From positions 1-52,346 of the forward strand of contig DATBTT010000023.1 of assembly GCA_036559125.1 (NCBI GenBank): a DNA stretch of 52,346 bases, written 5' to 3'. A program made the position numbers and the translations under genes. The DNA comes from JALYTZ01 sp036559125. GTDB taxonomy: Bacteria; Vulcanimicrobiota; Vulcanimicrobiia; Vulcanimicrobiales; Vulcanimicrobiaceae. Shown here piece after piece: positions 1 through 8,718 of this stretch (the first letter of the stretch is position 1; every line of letters begins with the position of its first letter). Below the pieces are notes generated by a model. It did not search any database, was not told where the DNA came from, and worked only from the letters and a program-made list of their open reading frames with translations.

Positions 1-104
1 TTTTGGGCAAAAGCCATATGCGTCGGGAACAGTCCCGCCACCGATAACGCGAGAAGCGCAGTACATACTGCCGCAACTCGTAATATTTTCGAACAACTGC
101 GCAC
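1..104 (-). CDS. N-terminus of an exported protein (partial, runs off left edge)
   Basis: Reading leftward from GTG at 104 gives 34 codons with a clear Sec signal-peptide shape: a basic start (R-S-C-S-K-I-L-R), a hydrophobic core (A-A-V-C-T-A-L-L-A-L-S-V-A-G-L-F) and an A-F-A-Q cleavage-like end. The mature protein lies outside the window, so its function is unknown. An in-frame GTG at 113 is an alternative start. It is divergent from hyuA, with 287 bases between the two starts. I infer a gene only from the signal-peptide pattern and the open frame. Confidence 0.5.
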   Translation of the reverse strand, partial: MRSCSKILRVAAVCTALLALSVAGLFPTHMAFAQ

Positions 105-391
105 AGCAACCACCCGTCAAAAAACAACCTGGGACTAACCAAGCCGCATGCGCCGATACGCGACGCGATGTATTCCTCGTCAATCATCGGCAAAAACAGC
201 TCGCAGGAATAGTTCGAGCCGGGGTTGCCCGCGCTTTCGGCCACATTTGCCCGGAGCACGACAATCGTCTCGTGCCGAATATACGATCTACGAGCGACCT
301 CTCAGACCAATACTCGCTCTTACAATTCTTGCCAGCGCGATCGCGCCGTGCCCCTTGAATGAAGTAGCGCGCACCAATCGAAAGGGTGGCC
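105..391. promoter_or_regulatory. Divergent intergenic region upstream of hyuA
   Basis: This gap of about 290 bases separates the leftward exported protein from hyuA and should hold promoters for both. I see no convincing -35/-10 pair. The one clear symmetry is a perfect 12-base palindrome, GCGCGATCGCGC, at 335-346, about 45 bases before the hyuA start; it could be an operator or chance in GC-rich DNA. No RNA gene is visible. Confidence 0.3.
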
Positions 392-2458
392 ATGCTCGCG
401 AACGCCACGCTCCGCGTTGGGATCGACGTCGGGGGAACATTTACCGATTTGGTCGCGCTCGACGTCGCGACTGGCGAGGTGACCGCGCTGAAGGTCGCGT
501 CTACGCCGCTAGCCCCCGAGATCGGCGTGCTCGAGGCCGTGCGCGCGTTACTTGGGCGCTATGAAACGCCGCCGGTCATACAATGGCTATCGCATTCGAC
601 CACGATCGCTACGAATGCGCTGCTGGGACAGATGGGTTTGGAGTTGCCGCGCGTCGCTTTCGTGACGACGATGGGTTTTCGCGACATTATCGAGATTGGG
701 CGGCAGAATCGCAGCGAAATTTACAACCTGTTCGTTACGCGCCCGAAGCCATTGGTCGCACGCGCGGATCGCATCGGCGTGCGCGAGCGCATCGATCGTC
801 GCGGCGAGGTGCTCGTGACGCTCGACGACGTCGAGATCGAGCGTGTCGTCAACGAAGTGCGCTCGCGCAATGTCGACGCGGTGGCGATCGGATTCTTACA
901 TGCCTACGCGAACGACGCGCACGAACGGCGCGTCGCGCAGGCCATTGCCAGCGCGCTCCCCGAGACGGCGGTCGCGCTTTCGTCGGAGATCGATCCTGAG
1001 TATCGCGAGTACGAACGATTTTCTACCACCGTCGTTAATGCCGCGCTGTTGCCGATCGTGCGCGGGTACATCGAGCGGCTCGCGCGCGGACTGCGTGACG
1101 GCGGCATCGCCGCGCCGCTGTACGTCATGCAGAGCAACGGCGGCATGGCGACCGCGGCGCGCGCCGCTCAACGGCCCGCTACGATCATCGAGAGCGGCCC
1201 TGCATCGGGCGTCATCGCTGCCGCTCACGTCGCACGCCGGCTGGGCCTCGACAAACTACTCTCCTTCGACATGGGCGGCACGACCGCAAAGGCCGGGACG
1301 ATTGCCGGCGGTGTCGTGCAAGTTGCCGGTGAGTTCGAAGCGGCGGGAGCGACGCATTCGGGGCGCTCGGTAAAAGGTAGCGGATATCCCGTGCGCTTTC
1401 CGTTCGTGGATCTCGCTGAGATCAGCGCCGGCGGCGGAACCCTCGCGTGGATTGACGACGGCGGTTCGCTGCACGTCGGACCGCTCTCGGCCGGTGCCGA
1501 TCCGGGGCCGGCATGCTATGGCCGCTCCGATCGCGCGACCGTCACCGACGCAAATGTTGTCCTTGGACGCCTGAATCAAACCCATCTCGTTGGCGGGACG
1601 TTCCCCATCGATGCGCGGCGATCGCGCGCCGCAATCGCGGCGCTCGCGCAACGATTGGAACTCTCGGTCGAAGCGACCGCCGCGGGGATCATCACGCTCG
1701 TTGACGCCGAGATGGCTAAAGTGCTGCGCATCGTAACCGTCGAGCGCGGGCTCGACCCACGCGAGTTCGCGATGATCGCTTTTGGCGGTAACGGTCCGCT
1801 GCACGCCTGCGCGCTCGCGCACGAGTTGGGCATCACGCGCGTGCTCGTGCCTCGCCATCCGGGCGTATTTTCGGCGTATGGCCTGCTGGTCGCGCAGATG
1901 CGCGCGAGCTTTATCTCGCCCGTATTGCGCGATGCGTCCGGCATCGATTACGGCGAACTCGAAACGATATTCGCGCGTCTCGAAAATGAGGGAAGGCGGG
2001 CGTTGCGCGAGCAAGGCGTGGCCGACAAAGCAATGAGTTTCGCGCGCGAATACGATGCGCGGTATCGCGGACAAAGCTTCGAACTCGACATCGAACATGG
2101 CGGCTCGGTCGCCGCCATCGTAGATCGCTTCCACGAAAAGCACGAGCGCCGCTACGGCTACGCCGTTCGCGACGAAGCCGTCGAGCTGGTCAACGCACGC
2201 CTCACCGCGATCGGCGATCTTCCGCACGTGAAAGAACCGGGCGACGGCTCGCCGCCGGACGATTCGCACGCGCCTGACGGCACGCGCGACGTCTACATCG
2301 ACGGAGCATTTCATGCGGTGCCGGTCTACGATCGCAAGCGGCTGCCGCCTCGAGTCGACGGACCCGCGTTGGTCGAACAATACGATACCTGCACCTACGT
2401 TCCGCCGGGATGGAGCGCACGAGCGGGGAACGTCATGGCCGTGGAACGGACGCTATGA
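392..2458 (+). CDS. hyuA: Hydantoinase/oxoprolinase family subunit A
   Basis: Large subunit of the ATP-dependent hydantoinase/5-oxoprolinase/acetone carboxylase family, which opens cyclic amides or activates carbonyl substrates in the cytoplasm; the substrate here cannot be told. The protein has 688 residues, the usual length. The N-terminal domain opens with the actin-like phosphate-binding motif G-I-D-V-G-G-T-F-T-D, and a second ATPase motif, F-D-M-G-G-T-T-A-K, lies near residue 295. I chose ATG 392 because AAAGG at 381-385 is well spaced; GTG 386 is the alternative. The stop overlaps the next start (ATGA), so it is translationally coupled to the CHAD half-gene and, beyond it, to hyuB, its normal partner. 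Confidence 0.93.
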   Translation: MLANATLRVGIDVGGTFTDLVALDVATGEVTALKVASTPLAPEIGVLEAVRALLGRYETPPVIQWLSHSTTIATNALLGQMGLELPRVAFVTTMGFRDIIEIGRQNRSEIYNLFVTRPKPLVARADRIGVRERIDRRGEVLVTLDDVEIERVVNEVRSRNVDAVAIGFLHAYANDAHERRVAQAIASALPETAVALSSEIDPEYREYERFSTTVVNAALLPIVRGYIERLARGLRDGGIAAPLYVMQSNGGMATAARAAQRPATIIESGPASGVIAAAHVARRLGLDKLLSFDMGGTTAKAGTIAGGVVQVAGEFEAAGATHSGRSVKGSGYPVRFPFVDLAEISAGGGTLAWIDDGGSLHVGPLSAGADPGPACYGRSDRATVTDANVVLGRLNQTHLVGGTFPIDARRSRAAIAALAQRLELSVEATAAGIITLVDAEMAKVLRIVTVERGLDPREFAMIAFGGNGPLHACALAHELGITRVLVPRHPGVFSAYGLLVAQMRASFISPVLRDASGIDYGELETIFARLENEGRRALREQGVADKAMSFAREYDARYRGQSFELDIEHGGSVAAIVDRFHEKHERRYGYAVRDEAVELVNARLTAIGDLPHVKEPGDGSPPDDSHAPDGTRDVYIDGAFHAVPVYDRKRLPPRVDGPALVEQYDTCTYVPPGWSARAGNVMAVERTL

Positions 2459-2868
2459 ACGGGCCGAGTAACATGCTCGCAGAAGCGGCAGCAGCGGTGG
2501 TGGCCGAACAACGAGTGGCGGCCGATCGGGCTCTGCGGGGCATCCGGCGCAAACCGCGTTCGGCTAAGCGTATCCACCGCGCTCGAAAGGCGCTCTCGCG
2601 GCTCTTGGCGACCATAGAAGATTTTTATGCATGCATCGACGACGCGACCCACCTCTTCGACAGAGCGAATGCGCTGCGTAAAGTCCTCGGTCGCGTGCGC
2701 GACGGCGACGTGCACCTCGCTCGATTGCGCGAATACGACCGCGCAGCATCGCCGGAAGAGCGATGCGTTATCCAGACGCTGCGCAAACGCATTCGCCGGC
2801 GCAGGCGCAAGGCGCGCCGCAAACTCGCGATGCTGCTCGATGCGGCGGCGGTACCACCGTGCGCGTAA
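2455..2868 (+). CDS. CHAD domain protein, N-terminal half
   Basis: CHAD domains are conserved histidine alpha-helical bundles that bind inorganic polyphosphate. This 137-residue protein carries the first half: the helix signature I-H-R-A-R-K-A-L-S-R-L near residue 40, then L-G-R-V-R-D-G-D, and a very basic tail (R-K-R-I-R-R-R-R-R-K-A-R-R-K). The start overlaps the hyuA stop as ATGA. The frame closes with TAA at 2866-2868, roughly where a complete CHAD domain would continue. The second half follows in another frame. It is either a genuinely split gene or a frameshifted single gene. Confidence 0.75.
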   Translation: MNGPSNMLAEAAAAVVAEQRVAADRALRGIRRKPRSAKRIHRARKALSRLLATIEDFYACIDDATHLFDRANALRKVLGRVRDGDVHLARLREYDRAASPEERCVIQTLRKRIRRRRRKARRKLAMLLDAAAVPPCA

Positions 2869-3311
2869 CTCCACGACGCCTTATGTTCGATCGAGGCGAG
2901 GACGCCGGCGAAGCGATGCGCCGCTCGATCGGCGTGCGCTTTGCCGAGATGCTGGAATGCGGACGCAGCTTAGGCACCGAGACCGACGACGAACGGTTGC
3001 ACGCGCTGCGTCTTTCGGGAAAGCGCTTGCGGTATGCCGTCGAGCGTTTTCAAGCCGCACTTCCCGAGCTGGCTGCGGCAGAGGAGCGGCTCGCGCAGCT
3101 CACCTCGGCACTCGGCGACGTGCACGATTGCGCGCTATTGCTGGAAGCCGCGCGCGAGTGCGGCGCCGGTTCGACGCTGCGCGCGCGCATTGCGGCAGAC
3201 CGCGAGCGTAGCCTGTTGCGCGCGCGCGGGCTTTGGCTCGACGCGTTCGCCGACACCGGAGCTTTCTGGCCCTTGATACGCGTCACCGGTTTCGGCAGGG
3301 TGGCCCGATGA
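2859..3311 (+). CDS. CHAD domain protein, C-terminal half
   Basis: This is the second half of a CHAD domain, 150 residues from GTG 2859. It repeats the CHAD helix signature as L-H-A-L-R-L-S-G-K-R-L-R-Y-A-V-E-R-F (about residues 48-65), followed by L-G-D-V-H-D-C-A, the usual D-x-H-D-type helix. The GTG overlaps the upstream stop within GTGCGCGTAA, a typical coupling arrangement; ATG 2883 is an alternative start. The stop overlaps the hyuB ATG (ATGA). The two halves together are about the length of one CHAD protein. A sequencing or natural frameshift near 2860 is the main alternative. Confidence 0.72.
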   Translation: MRVTPRRLMFDRGEDAGEAMRRSIGVRFAEMLECGRSLGTETDDERLHALRLSGKRLRYAVERFQAALPELAAAEERLAQLTSALGDVHDCALLLEAARECGAGSTLRARIAADRERSLLRARGLWLDAFADTGAFWPLIRVTGFGRVAR

Positions 3312-4906
3312 GCGTCGATCCCATCGTAAGCGAACTCATCAAGAGTTCGCTCTTGTATGCAAGCGAAGAGATGGGTATTTCCGTCCGCAATAGCGCATAT
3401 TCGCCGAACATCAAAGAACGGCTCGATCATTCGTGCGCGCTCTTCGATCGTCACGGCCGCTTGATCGCGCAGGCCGAGCACATTCCCGTTCATCTCGGGT
3501 CGCTGCCGTGGGGTCTGCGCGCGACGCTTGCCGTTATCGAGCGCGAATACGGGGCGGTGCGGCCGGGCGAAATGTGGGTCGTCAACGACCCGTACGTCTC
3601 GGGCACCCACCTCAACGACGTCACGGTGATACGCCCGATCTTCCTTGCCGGCACGCTTGTCGGGTATGCTGCGAACAAGGCCCATCACACCGACGTCGGC
3701 GGTATGGTGCCCGGATCGATGTGCGCCGACGCGCCCGAACTCTTTGCCGAGGGCCTTATCGTTCCGCCGATCCGCCTGATGGAAAACGACCGCACCGTTG
3801 CGGCGACGCTCGCGATGTTTCGGGCAAATTCGCGCACACCCGACGCACGCAGCGGCGACTTGCGCGCGCAACTTGCCGGGAATTATACCGGCGAACGGCG
3901 CGTGCTCGAACTGTACGAGCGCTTCGGGGAAGCCACGGTGGAAGGCGCAATCGAGCGCATTTTGAACGAGAGCGAACGGCGTATGCGCAACGCGCTCGCC
4001 ACGCTGGGTACGGGCGTTTTCGAAAGCGCCGACGCGCTCGAAGATCGCGACGGGCAACCCACGCTGCGCATTGCGCTGCGCGTCACGCTGCGCGACGGGA
4101 GCGCGCACTTCGACTACGCCGGCACCGCGCGGCAAGTCGACTTTCCCATGAACGCCGTCTACGGCGTCACGCTGTCAGGCATCCATTATGCGTTGCGCGC
4201 GGTGACCGATCCGACGATACCGATGAACGACGGCTGTTTTCGCCCCGTCAGCGTCGCGGTTCCAGAAGGAAGCATACTCAATCCGCGCCGTCCCGCGCCG
4301 GTATCGGGGGGCAACGTCGAGACCAGCACGCGTAACGCCGACGTCGTCCTGCAGGCGCTCGCGCAAGCCGCGCCGGAACGCGTCCCCGCGGCAAGCGGCG
4401 GCACGATGAGCAACGTGATGATCGGTGGCATTCGCGCGTCGGGCGAGAGTTGGGCATTCTACGAAACAAACGGGTGCGGAATGGGGGCTCGTCCCAACGG
4501 CGACGGCATCTCCGGCATTCAGTGCCATATGACCAATACGCTCAACACGCCCATCGAAGCCATCGAACGCGACTTTCCGCTACTCGTCACGCGCTACGAG
4601 TTTGCGGATCGTACCGGCGGCGACGGAACCTTTCGCGGCGGCGACGGATTGATACGCGCGCTCCAACTCACCGACGGTACCGCGCGCGCGTCATTACTGG
4701 CCGACCGGCATACGGTCGCTCCGCCAGGAACGCGCGGCGGATCGAGCGGCTCGACCGGATCGCATCATCTGGAGCGCGCCGGAGAACGGCAACCGCTGCC
4801 GGCGAAAACGACCATTGCCCTCGAACCCGGCGACACGATCGTCGTGCAAACGCCGGGCGGAGGCGGCTACGGTTTGGGCGAGGGCGCCGGCTCGCCGGGA
4901 TTGTGA
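3308..4906 (+). CDS. hyuB: Hydantoinase B/oxoprolinase family subunit B
   Basis: Partner of HyuA in the N-methylhydantoinase/acetone carboxylase family. The 532 residues match the family length. Recognisable parts are the N-terminal S-V-R-N-S-A-Y-S-P-N-I-K-E-R motif, D-P-Y-V-S-G-T-H-L-N-D-V near residue 93, and the glycine-rich end T-P-G-G-G-G-Y-G. The start ATG overlaps the CHAD stop by ATGA, so hyuA, the CHAD halves and hyuB form one tightly coupled operon. The last 40 bases overlap the 3' end of the convergent gene on the other strand, leaving no room for a terminator between them. Confidence 0.93.
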   Translation: MSVDPIVSELIKSSLLYASEEMGISVRNSAYSPNIKERLDHSCALFDRHGRLIAQAEHIPVHLGSLPWGLRATLAVIEREYGAVRPGEMWVVNDPYVSGTHLNDVTVIRPIFLAGTLVGYAANKAHHTDVGGMVPGSMCADAPELFAEGLIVPPIRLMENDRTVAATLAMFRANSRTPDARSGDLRAQLAGNYTGERRVLELYERFGEATVEGAIERILNESERRMRNALATLGTGVFESADALEDRDGQPTLRIALRVTLRDGSAHFDYAGTARQVDFPMNAVYGVTLSGIHYALRAVTDPTIPMNDGCFRPVSVAVPEGSILNPRRPAPVSGGNVETSTRNADVVLQALAQAAPERVPAASGGTMSNVMIGGIRASGESWAFYETNGCGMGARPNGDGISGIQCHMTNTLNTPIEAIERDFPLLVTRYEFADRTGGDGTFRGGDGLIRALQLTDGTARASLLADRHTVAPPGTRGGSSGSTGSHHLERAGERQPLPAKTTIALEPGDTIVVQTPGGGGYGLGEGAGSPGL

Positions 4907-5739
4907 CCGCCGCACATCGGTATCGCTTTGCGAACGCCGGCCGCAGCGACATCTTCGCGCATGGATATCCGTTGCTGATACGTGCCCACCGCTCGCGGAA
5001 ACGCGAGGATCGGATTGTTGGCCAGCATCGAATCCGTGTTGAGCTTCGTGACGTCGGGAACGTTACCGGGATTTCGTTCGGGTACGCCAGCGTTCACGAG
5101 CGAATCGGGCGCAGTCGTCGGTGAGCCCGACGGCGTGGTATTGGTGCCGTTTGGACCCGTGGCCGTTCGCGTATCGGGTTTGTTCAAGGCGTTGTCGTAT
5201 TCGTGTCCGGCGGCCTGCAACTCACCCATTTGTTGCGTGTCGACCAAACCGGAAATAAGATCGAGTACGCCTTTTTGCTCTTGGAGTACCGTCAAAAGCT
5301 GCGAGCGCAACGCGACGATTTGCTTATCGTCGTTATTTAACGGACGCACCGGAAACGTTGCCGTGTTCCCGAGCAGCGATTCGGTTTGCTGCACGTTGCG
5401 AACCATCGGACCCACCAAATTCTCGAGATGCAGCACGTCGAGGTCTTCGGCTGATTGCGATCCGTTGTGCTGCGCGGCGGCGTGATCTCGCGCGAACTGC
5501 GTGAAGGCCGGTTGGCTCGCCGCGATGATGCGATCGTTGTCGAGGACGTGGCCGATCGCCGGTGCGATGTTGCGGCGCAGCGCGGTGCAGAACGGCGTCG
5601 AAATGACGTGGACGATTTCTTTGAGCGGCGAAGGGGCCGGAGAAGGCGCCTTGGCGCGCGGTACGGCTACGGCGGCTGCGGAAACCGCTGCGGTCGCGGT
5701 CGCGCCGAGCACCAGCGCGGCCAGGAATGCTCTAAACAT
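4867..5739 (-). CDS. Exported protein of unknown function
   Basis: I do not recognise this 290-residue protein. It begins with a standard signal peptide (M-F-R-A-F-L-A-A-L-V-L-G-A-T-A, with cleavage likely after an alanine run), followed by a short Pro/Ala/Ser stretch. The central part is probably helical (residues about 40-190). A low-complexity T/G/N/P segment lies near 195-220, and the C-terminus is rich in proline. The start at ATG 5739 has AAGGTG nine bases upstream. It lies 46 bases downstream of the DUF5916 gene and may be co-transcribed with it. Its 3' end overlaps hyuB on the other strand by 40 bases. No catalytic motif is visible. Confidence 0.7.
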   Translation of the reverse strand: MFRAFLAALVLGATATAAVSAAAVAVPRAKAPSPAPSPLKEIVHVISTPFCTALRRNIAPAIGHVLDNDRIIAASQPAFTQFARDHAAAQHNGSQSAEDLDVLHLENLVGPMVRNVQQTESLLGNTATFPVRPLNNDDKQIVALRSQLLTVLQEQKGVLDLISGLVDTQQMGELQAAGHEYDNALNKPDTRTATGPNGTNTTPSGSPTTAPDSLVNAGVPERNPGNVPDVTKLNTDSMLANNPILAFPRAVGTYQQRISMREDVAAAGVRKAIPMCGGHNPGEPAPSPKP

Positions 5740-5785
5740 GGCACACACCTTAGTCCGAGCGCGGCCTGTGGCCTGCTCGCTCTGC

Positions 5786-7900
5786 TTAGGTCCCCTTCGC
5801 GGCGCCGAAGTAGTGAATCCATTTGAGGATGAACTGCGGCGAGGTAGAGAAAGCGCTCGCATCGCCGTACACCGCATACAGTTCGTTTGCGCCGAAGACT
5901 CGGTGAAACGCTGCCGAGAGATTCCAGCCGCTTTGGAACGACGGCACCCGATCGATCTCAAGTTCGGGCGGCGTTCCGATGATGCGACGCACCCCGAACG
6001 CGAGCGATTGATCCGGTCCGGCTTGGTACGTATAGGCGACGCGTTCGAGCCATTGCTGGAAACGGCCGCCCGCGTCCAACAGTTGCCGGTTATCGTCGAA
6101 CTCGCCGCTAAGCAGCCCGCGTCTGCCCGCGCGAATCGTCGAGCTCAGCGTGTATGAGTCGAGGTTACCCGGCCCGAAACGGCCGGCATAAAACGCCACC
6201 GTCGTCGGCGTCGCGCCCTGGCCGTGCTGCGCTCCGTTATTCACATTCGCATTGGCAGCGCCGCTGCCGAAGGTTACCGAAACGCCGTTTTGCGAAATCG
6301 GCGAGAACACGCCGTTATTCATGCGCAGAAAGCTCGATCCGACGCCGACGTTGACGTCGACGAGACCCTTGGTCAGAACGTCTACTCCCAGCGATTGATC
6401 GGTCTGGTTTAAACCGAGCGTGGTGCCGTGGTAGCGGTCGAGAAACGCCGACCACGTGATGCTTCGAATCGGCCGGTCCGGTGCGAACAGCAGCGCGTGG
6501 CTGTAGTACGCGCCGTAGCCGCCGATATCCGGATGGGAGACGAACCCGTCCAACGGATCGAACTGCGCCCCGACCTTACGAATCGATCCAAAAATTGCGG
6601 TCGTCTGACTGGCATAACCGGCGCCGAGGTCGATGTAGCGCGCGTCGCCGGCACCAGGTCGCACGTGGGTTCCGGCGTCGGCCGCGTAGTCAAAATACGC
6701 GCTAAGGTGCTTGCGATCGCTGACGCTCACGCCGCCTTCGATAGAATCGTCGCGCACGCCCGGAAGATTGACGGCCACGCGTTGGAGGGCTGCGTACACC
6801 GTACGCTTATCGTTCTGATACGTGAGAGCTTGGGCAGCGTCGCTGCGACCCACGCCGACGGCGTCGAAACCCGCAAAGCCAAGGCTACCTTGTTTGCCTT
6901 CGATCGCGTATCCGTCGCGCGGCGTCGGTATGGACGGCGTGTAGAGCGTCGTGTTGTATCCACCGCACGCATCGCAATCGAAATCGTTATAAAACGAGTT
7001 ACCTTGCGTGAAGAACGGGCGCACCTCGCTTACCGAACGCCGGAAAGCCGTGGGCGAAATCGACTGCTGGTCCTTTTCGACGTTGGAATAATCGGGATGC
7101 AGCGTCGCGTAGAATGCCGAGGTCGCGGTAATTGGGATCGACAAGTCGGCGCCCGCGCGCGACGTCGAGCCGCCGATCGAACTGCCGGCGATACTGCTCA
7201 ACCCGTAGAGCGCTAATCGCGGTTGCGGTCGAACCGCATCGGCGTGCAGTCCGCTCAGCGTTCCCGCGTACCGTACGTCGGTTGGATCGGTCGCGTCGCG
7301 ATCGTACGAATAAACGTAGTTGTCGCCGGTCGACTCTACCGATCGCGTAAACTGCACCATCCACGATTTACCGCTCGTGGTCACGTGCATGACTTTCAGT
7401 GGGATCTTCATCACCACCACATAGCCGCCCGGAACGACCTTCCCCACAGAGGTCCAGCGTGGCTCGTAGGCGGTATTTTCCGTCGAAAACTGATAGTGCG
7501 TTCCGATCGGGTTGACGACGAACTGATACCGGAAACCCTGGTTGCCGCCAGGCCACAAAACAATTTGCACGCTATCGTCGGAACCGTAGCCCGCGTTGTT
7601 GGTATGTTGCGACGCAACGACCGCTCCGGCTTGTCGCGCGTCGAATCCGACGAACAGCGACGTACCGTCCGTGCACACGTACGCCGTGGTCGTTTCGGCA
7701 GCCGCCTTATGCCCGAGGAGATTCCACGAAAGCGAGACGCGCGCGGCTTTTTGCCACGCGGGACTCGAAAGGTCCGCGAGTAGCGTCGGCGCTTGCGCAA
7801 CGGTGGGCACGGCTATGACGGCAGCGGCCTCTTGCGCGGCGCGTGCAGGTGCGCCGAAGGATAGCAGCGCGAACGCGATCAGTAGTGCGAAGCGGCGCAT
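5786..7900 (-). CDS. DUF5916-type protein: CBM9-like domain plus outer-membrane barrel
   Basis: Exported protein of 704 residues with a signal peptide (A-L-L-I-A-F-A-L-L-S-F-G-A-P-A-R-A). Residues about 35-220 resemble the family-9 carbohydrate-binding fold found at the front of DUF5916 proteins (S-L-F-V-G-F-D-A-R-Q near 80 and D-D-S-V-Q-I-V-L). The signature R-P-F-F-T-Q-G-N-S-F-Y lies near residue 320. The rest alternates short polar and aromatic strands, as in an outer-membrane beta barrel, ending H-Y-F-G. The family's substrate is unknown, though many members are genomic neighbours of exported hydrolases. It is evidence for an outer membrane. It ends just before an exported unknown gene, its likely operon partner. 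Confidence 0.8.
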   Translation of the reverse strand: MRRFALLIAFALLSFGAPARAAQEAAAVIAVPTVAQAPTLLADLSSPAWQKAARVSLSWNLLGHKAAAETTTAYVCTDGTSLFVGFDARQAGAVVASQHTNNAGYGSDDSVQIVLWPGGNQGFRYQFVVNPIGTHYQFSTENTAYEPRWTSVGKVVPGGYVVVMKIPLKVMHVTTSGKSWMVQFTRSVESTGDNYVYSYDRDATDPTDVRYAGTLSGLHADAVRPQPRLALYGLSSIAGSSIGGSTSRAGADLSIPITATSAFYATLHPDYSNVEKDQQSISPTAFRRSVSEVRPFFTQGNSFYNDFDCDACGGYNTTLYTPSIPTPRDGYAIEGKQGSLGFAGFDAVGVGRSDAAQALTYQNDKRTVYAALQRVAVNLPGVRDDSIEGGVSVSDRKHLSAYFDYAADAGTHVRPGAGDARYIDLGAGYASQTTAIFGSIRKVGAQFDPLDGFVSHPDIGGYGAYYSHALLFAPDRPIRSITWSAFLDRYHGTTLGLNQTDQSLGVDVLTKGLVDVNVGVGSSFLRMNNGVFSPISQNGVSVTFGSGAANANVNNGAQHGQGATPTTVAFYAGRFGPGNLDSYTLSSTIRAGRRGLLSGEFDDNRQLLDAGGRFQQWLERVAYTYQAGPDQSLAFGVRRIIGTPPELEIDRVPSFQSGWNLSAAFHRVFGANELYAVYGDASAFSTSPQFILKWIHYFGAAKGT

Positions 7901-7902
7901 GG

Positions 7903-8628
7903 TTACGGACCGATCGCCCCGCTCAGGTTTGCATGCGCGGCGTCGCGCAGCGTCGATGAATCCACTTGCCGGCAGTCGCCGCGGCCGCGAGCGTCATCGC
8001 ACAGTTTGACGCCGCGCAGATCGGTCCCATGCAGGTCTGCTCCCGAAAGATCGGCACAGGCGACCTTTCCGCTAACTCGCGTAACTCCGTCGCGCGACCA
8101 ACGTTCCGAGTGCGCGCAGAGGACGGACCCGGACAGATTTGCCGCTCGAAGGTTCGCGCCGCTCAGATCCGAGCCTACGATCGAAATGCCATGAAGGTCC
8201 TTGCCGTGGAGATCGACGTCGCTCATGTCGCAACCCGCGCAATTCCCGAGCAGATCGCGCAGTTGCGAATCGGGCAATCCGTCCAGCACGCCGTGCGTCA
8301 GATCGACGCCGGCTAATTGCGCGCCGCCGAAACGCGCCCCGGCGAGTTTCGCGCCTTGGAGATCGACGCCGGCGAGGTGGGAGTTCCGCAGATCCGCGCC
8401 GCGCAAGTCCGCCTTTTGGAAGTCGACGCCCGCGAGCTTCGCATCGCGCAGATCGGTAGATTGCAGGTTCGCCCGTCGTAGATCGGTGCCGGTCCACGTG
8501 ATCGCGTGCATGTCGCGACCGTGCAAGTCGCTTCCGCTGAAATCGCAACCGATGCACGTCTGCGGAACGCCGCTAGCGGGTGCGAGTACGAGCGTCGCGA
8601 GCAAGGCAAGCTGGGCTATGGAAACCAT
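7903..8628 (-). CDS. Secreted pentapeptide-repeat protein
   Basis: 241 residues: a signal peptide (M-V-S-I-A-Q-L-A-L-L-A-T-L-V-L-A-P-A-S-G), then pentapeptide repeats of the A(D/N)LxG type (L-R-R-A-N-L-Q-S-T-D-L-R-D-A-K-L) expected to fold as a right-handed quadrilateral beta helix. A C-x-x-C-D motif recurs (T-C-I-G-C-D and N-C-A-G-C-D). The second, followed by D-L-H-G-K-D-L-H-G-I-S-I, is closely matched in the sensor domain of the neighbouring BlaR1-like protein. The start at ATG 8628 has AAGGAG eight bases upstream. It lies 90 bases downstream of that gene on the same strand and ends two bases before the DUF5916 start codon. Function unknown; it may be a ligand, decoy or partner of the sensor. 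Confidence 0.88.
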   Translation of the reverse strand: MVSIAQLALLATLVLAPASGVPQTCIGCDFSGSDLHGRDMHAITWTGTDLRRANLQSTDLRDAKLAGVDFQKADLRGADLRNSHLAGVDLQGAKLAGARFGGAQLAGVDLTHGVLDGLPDSQLRDLLGNCAGCDMSDVDLHGKDLHGISIVGSDLSGANLRAANLSGSVLCAHSERWSRDGVTRVSGKVACADLSGADLHGTDLRGVKLCDDARGRGDCRQVDSSTLRDAAHANLSGAIGP

Positions 8629-8718
8629 GTGCGACTCCTTGTAGAGAGCGTGCGAAGCCAGGCCCGCTTCCAGCAGGCCCGACAAAGGTGTTGATTGTCT
8701 CTCGGCGCCGGCGGCTGC

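Noticed and set aside
1256..2380. Long minus-strand frame (374 codons) opposite hyuA
   Set aside because: Arg/Asp-rich shadow of a GC-rich coding region; the plus-strand hyuA has clear motifs throughout.
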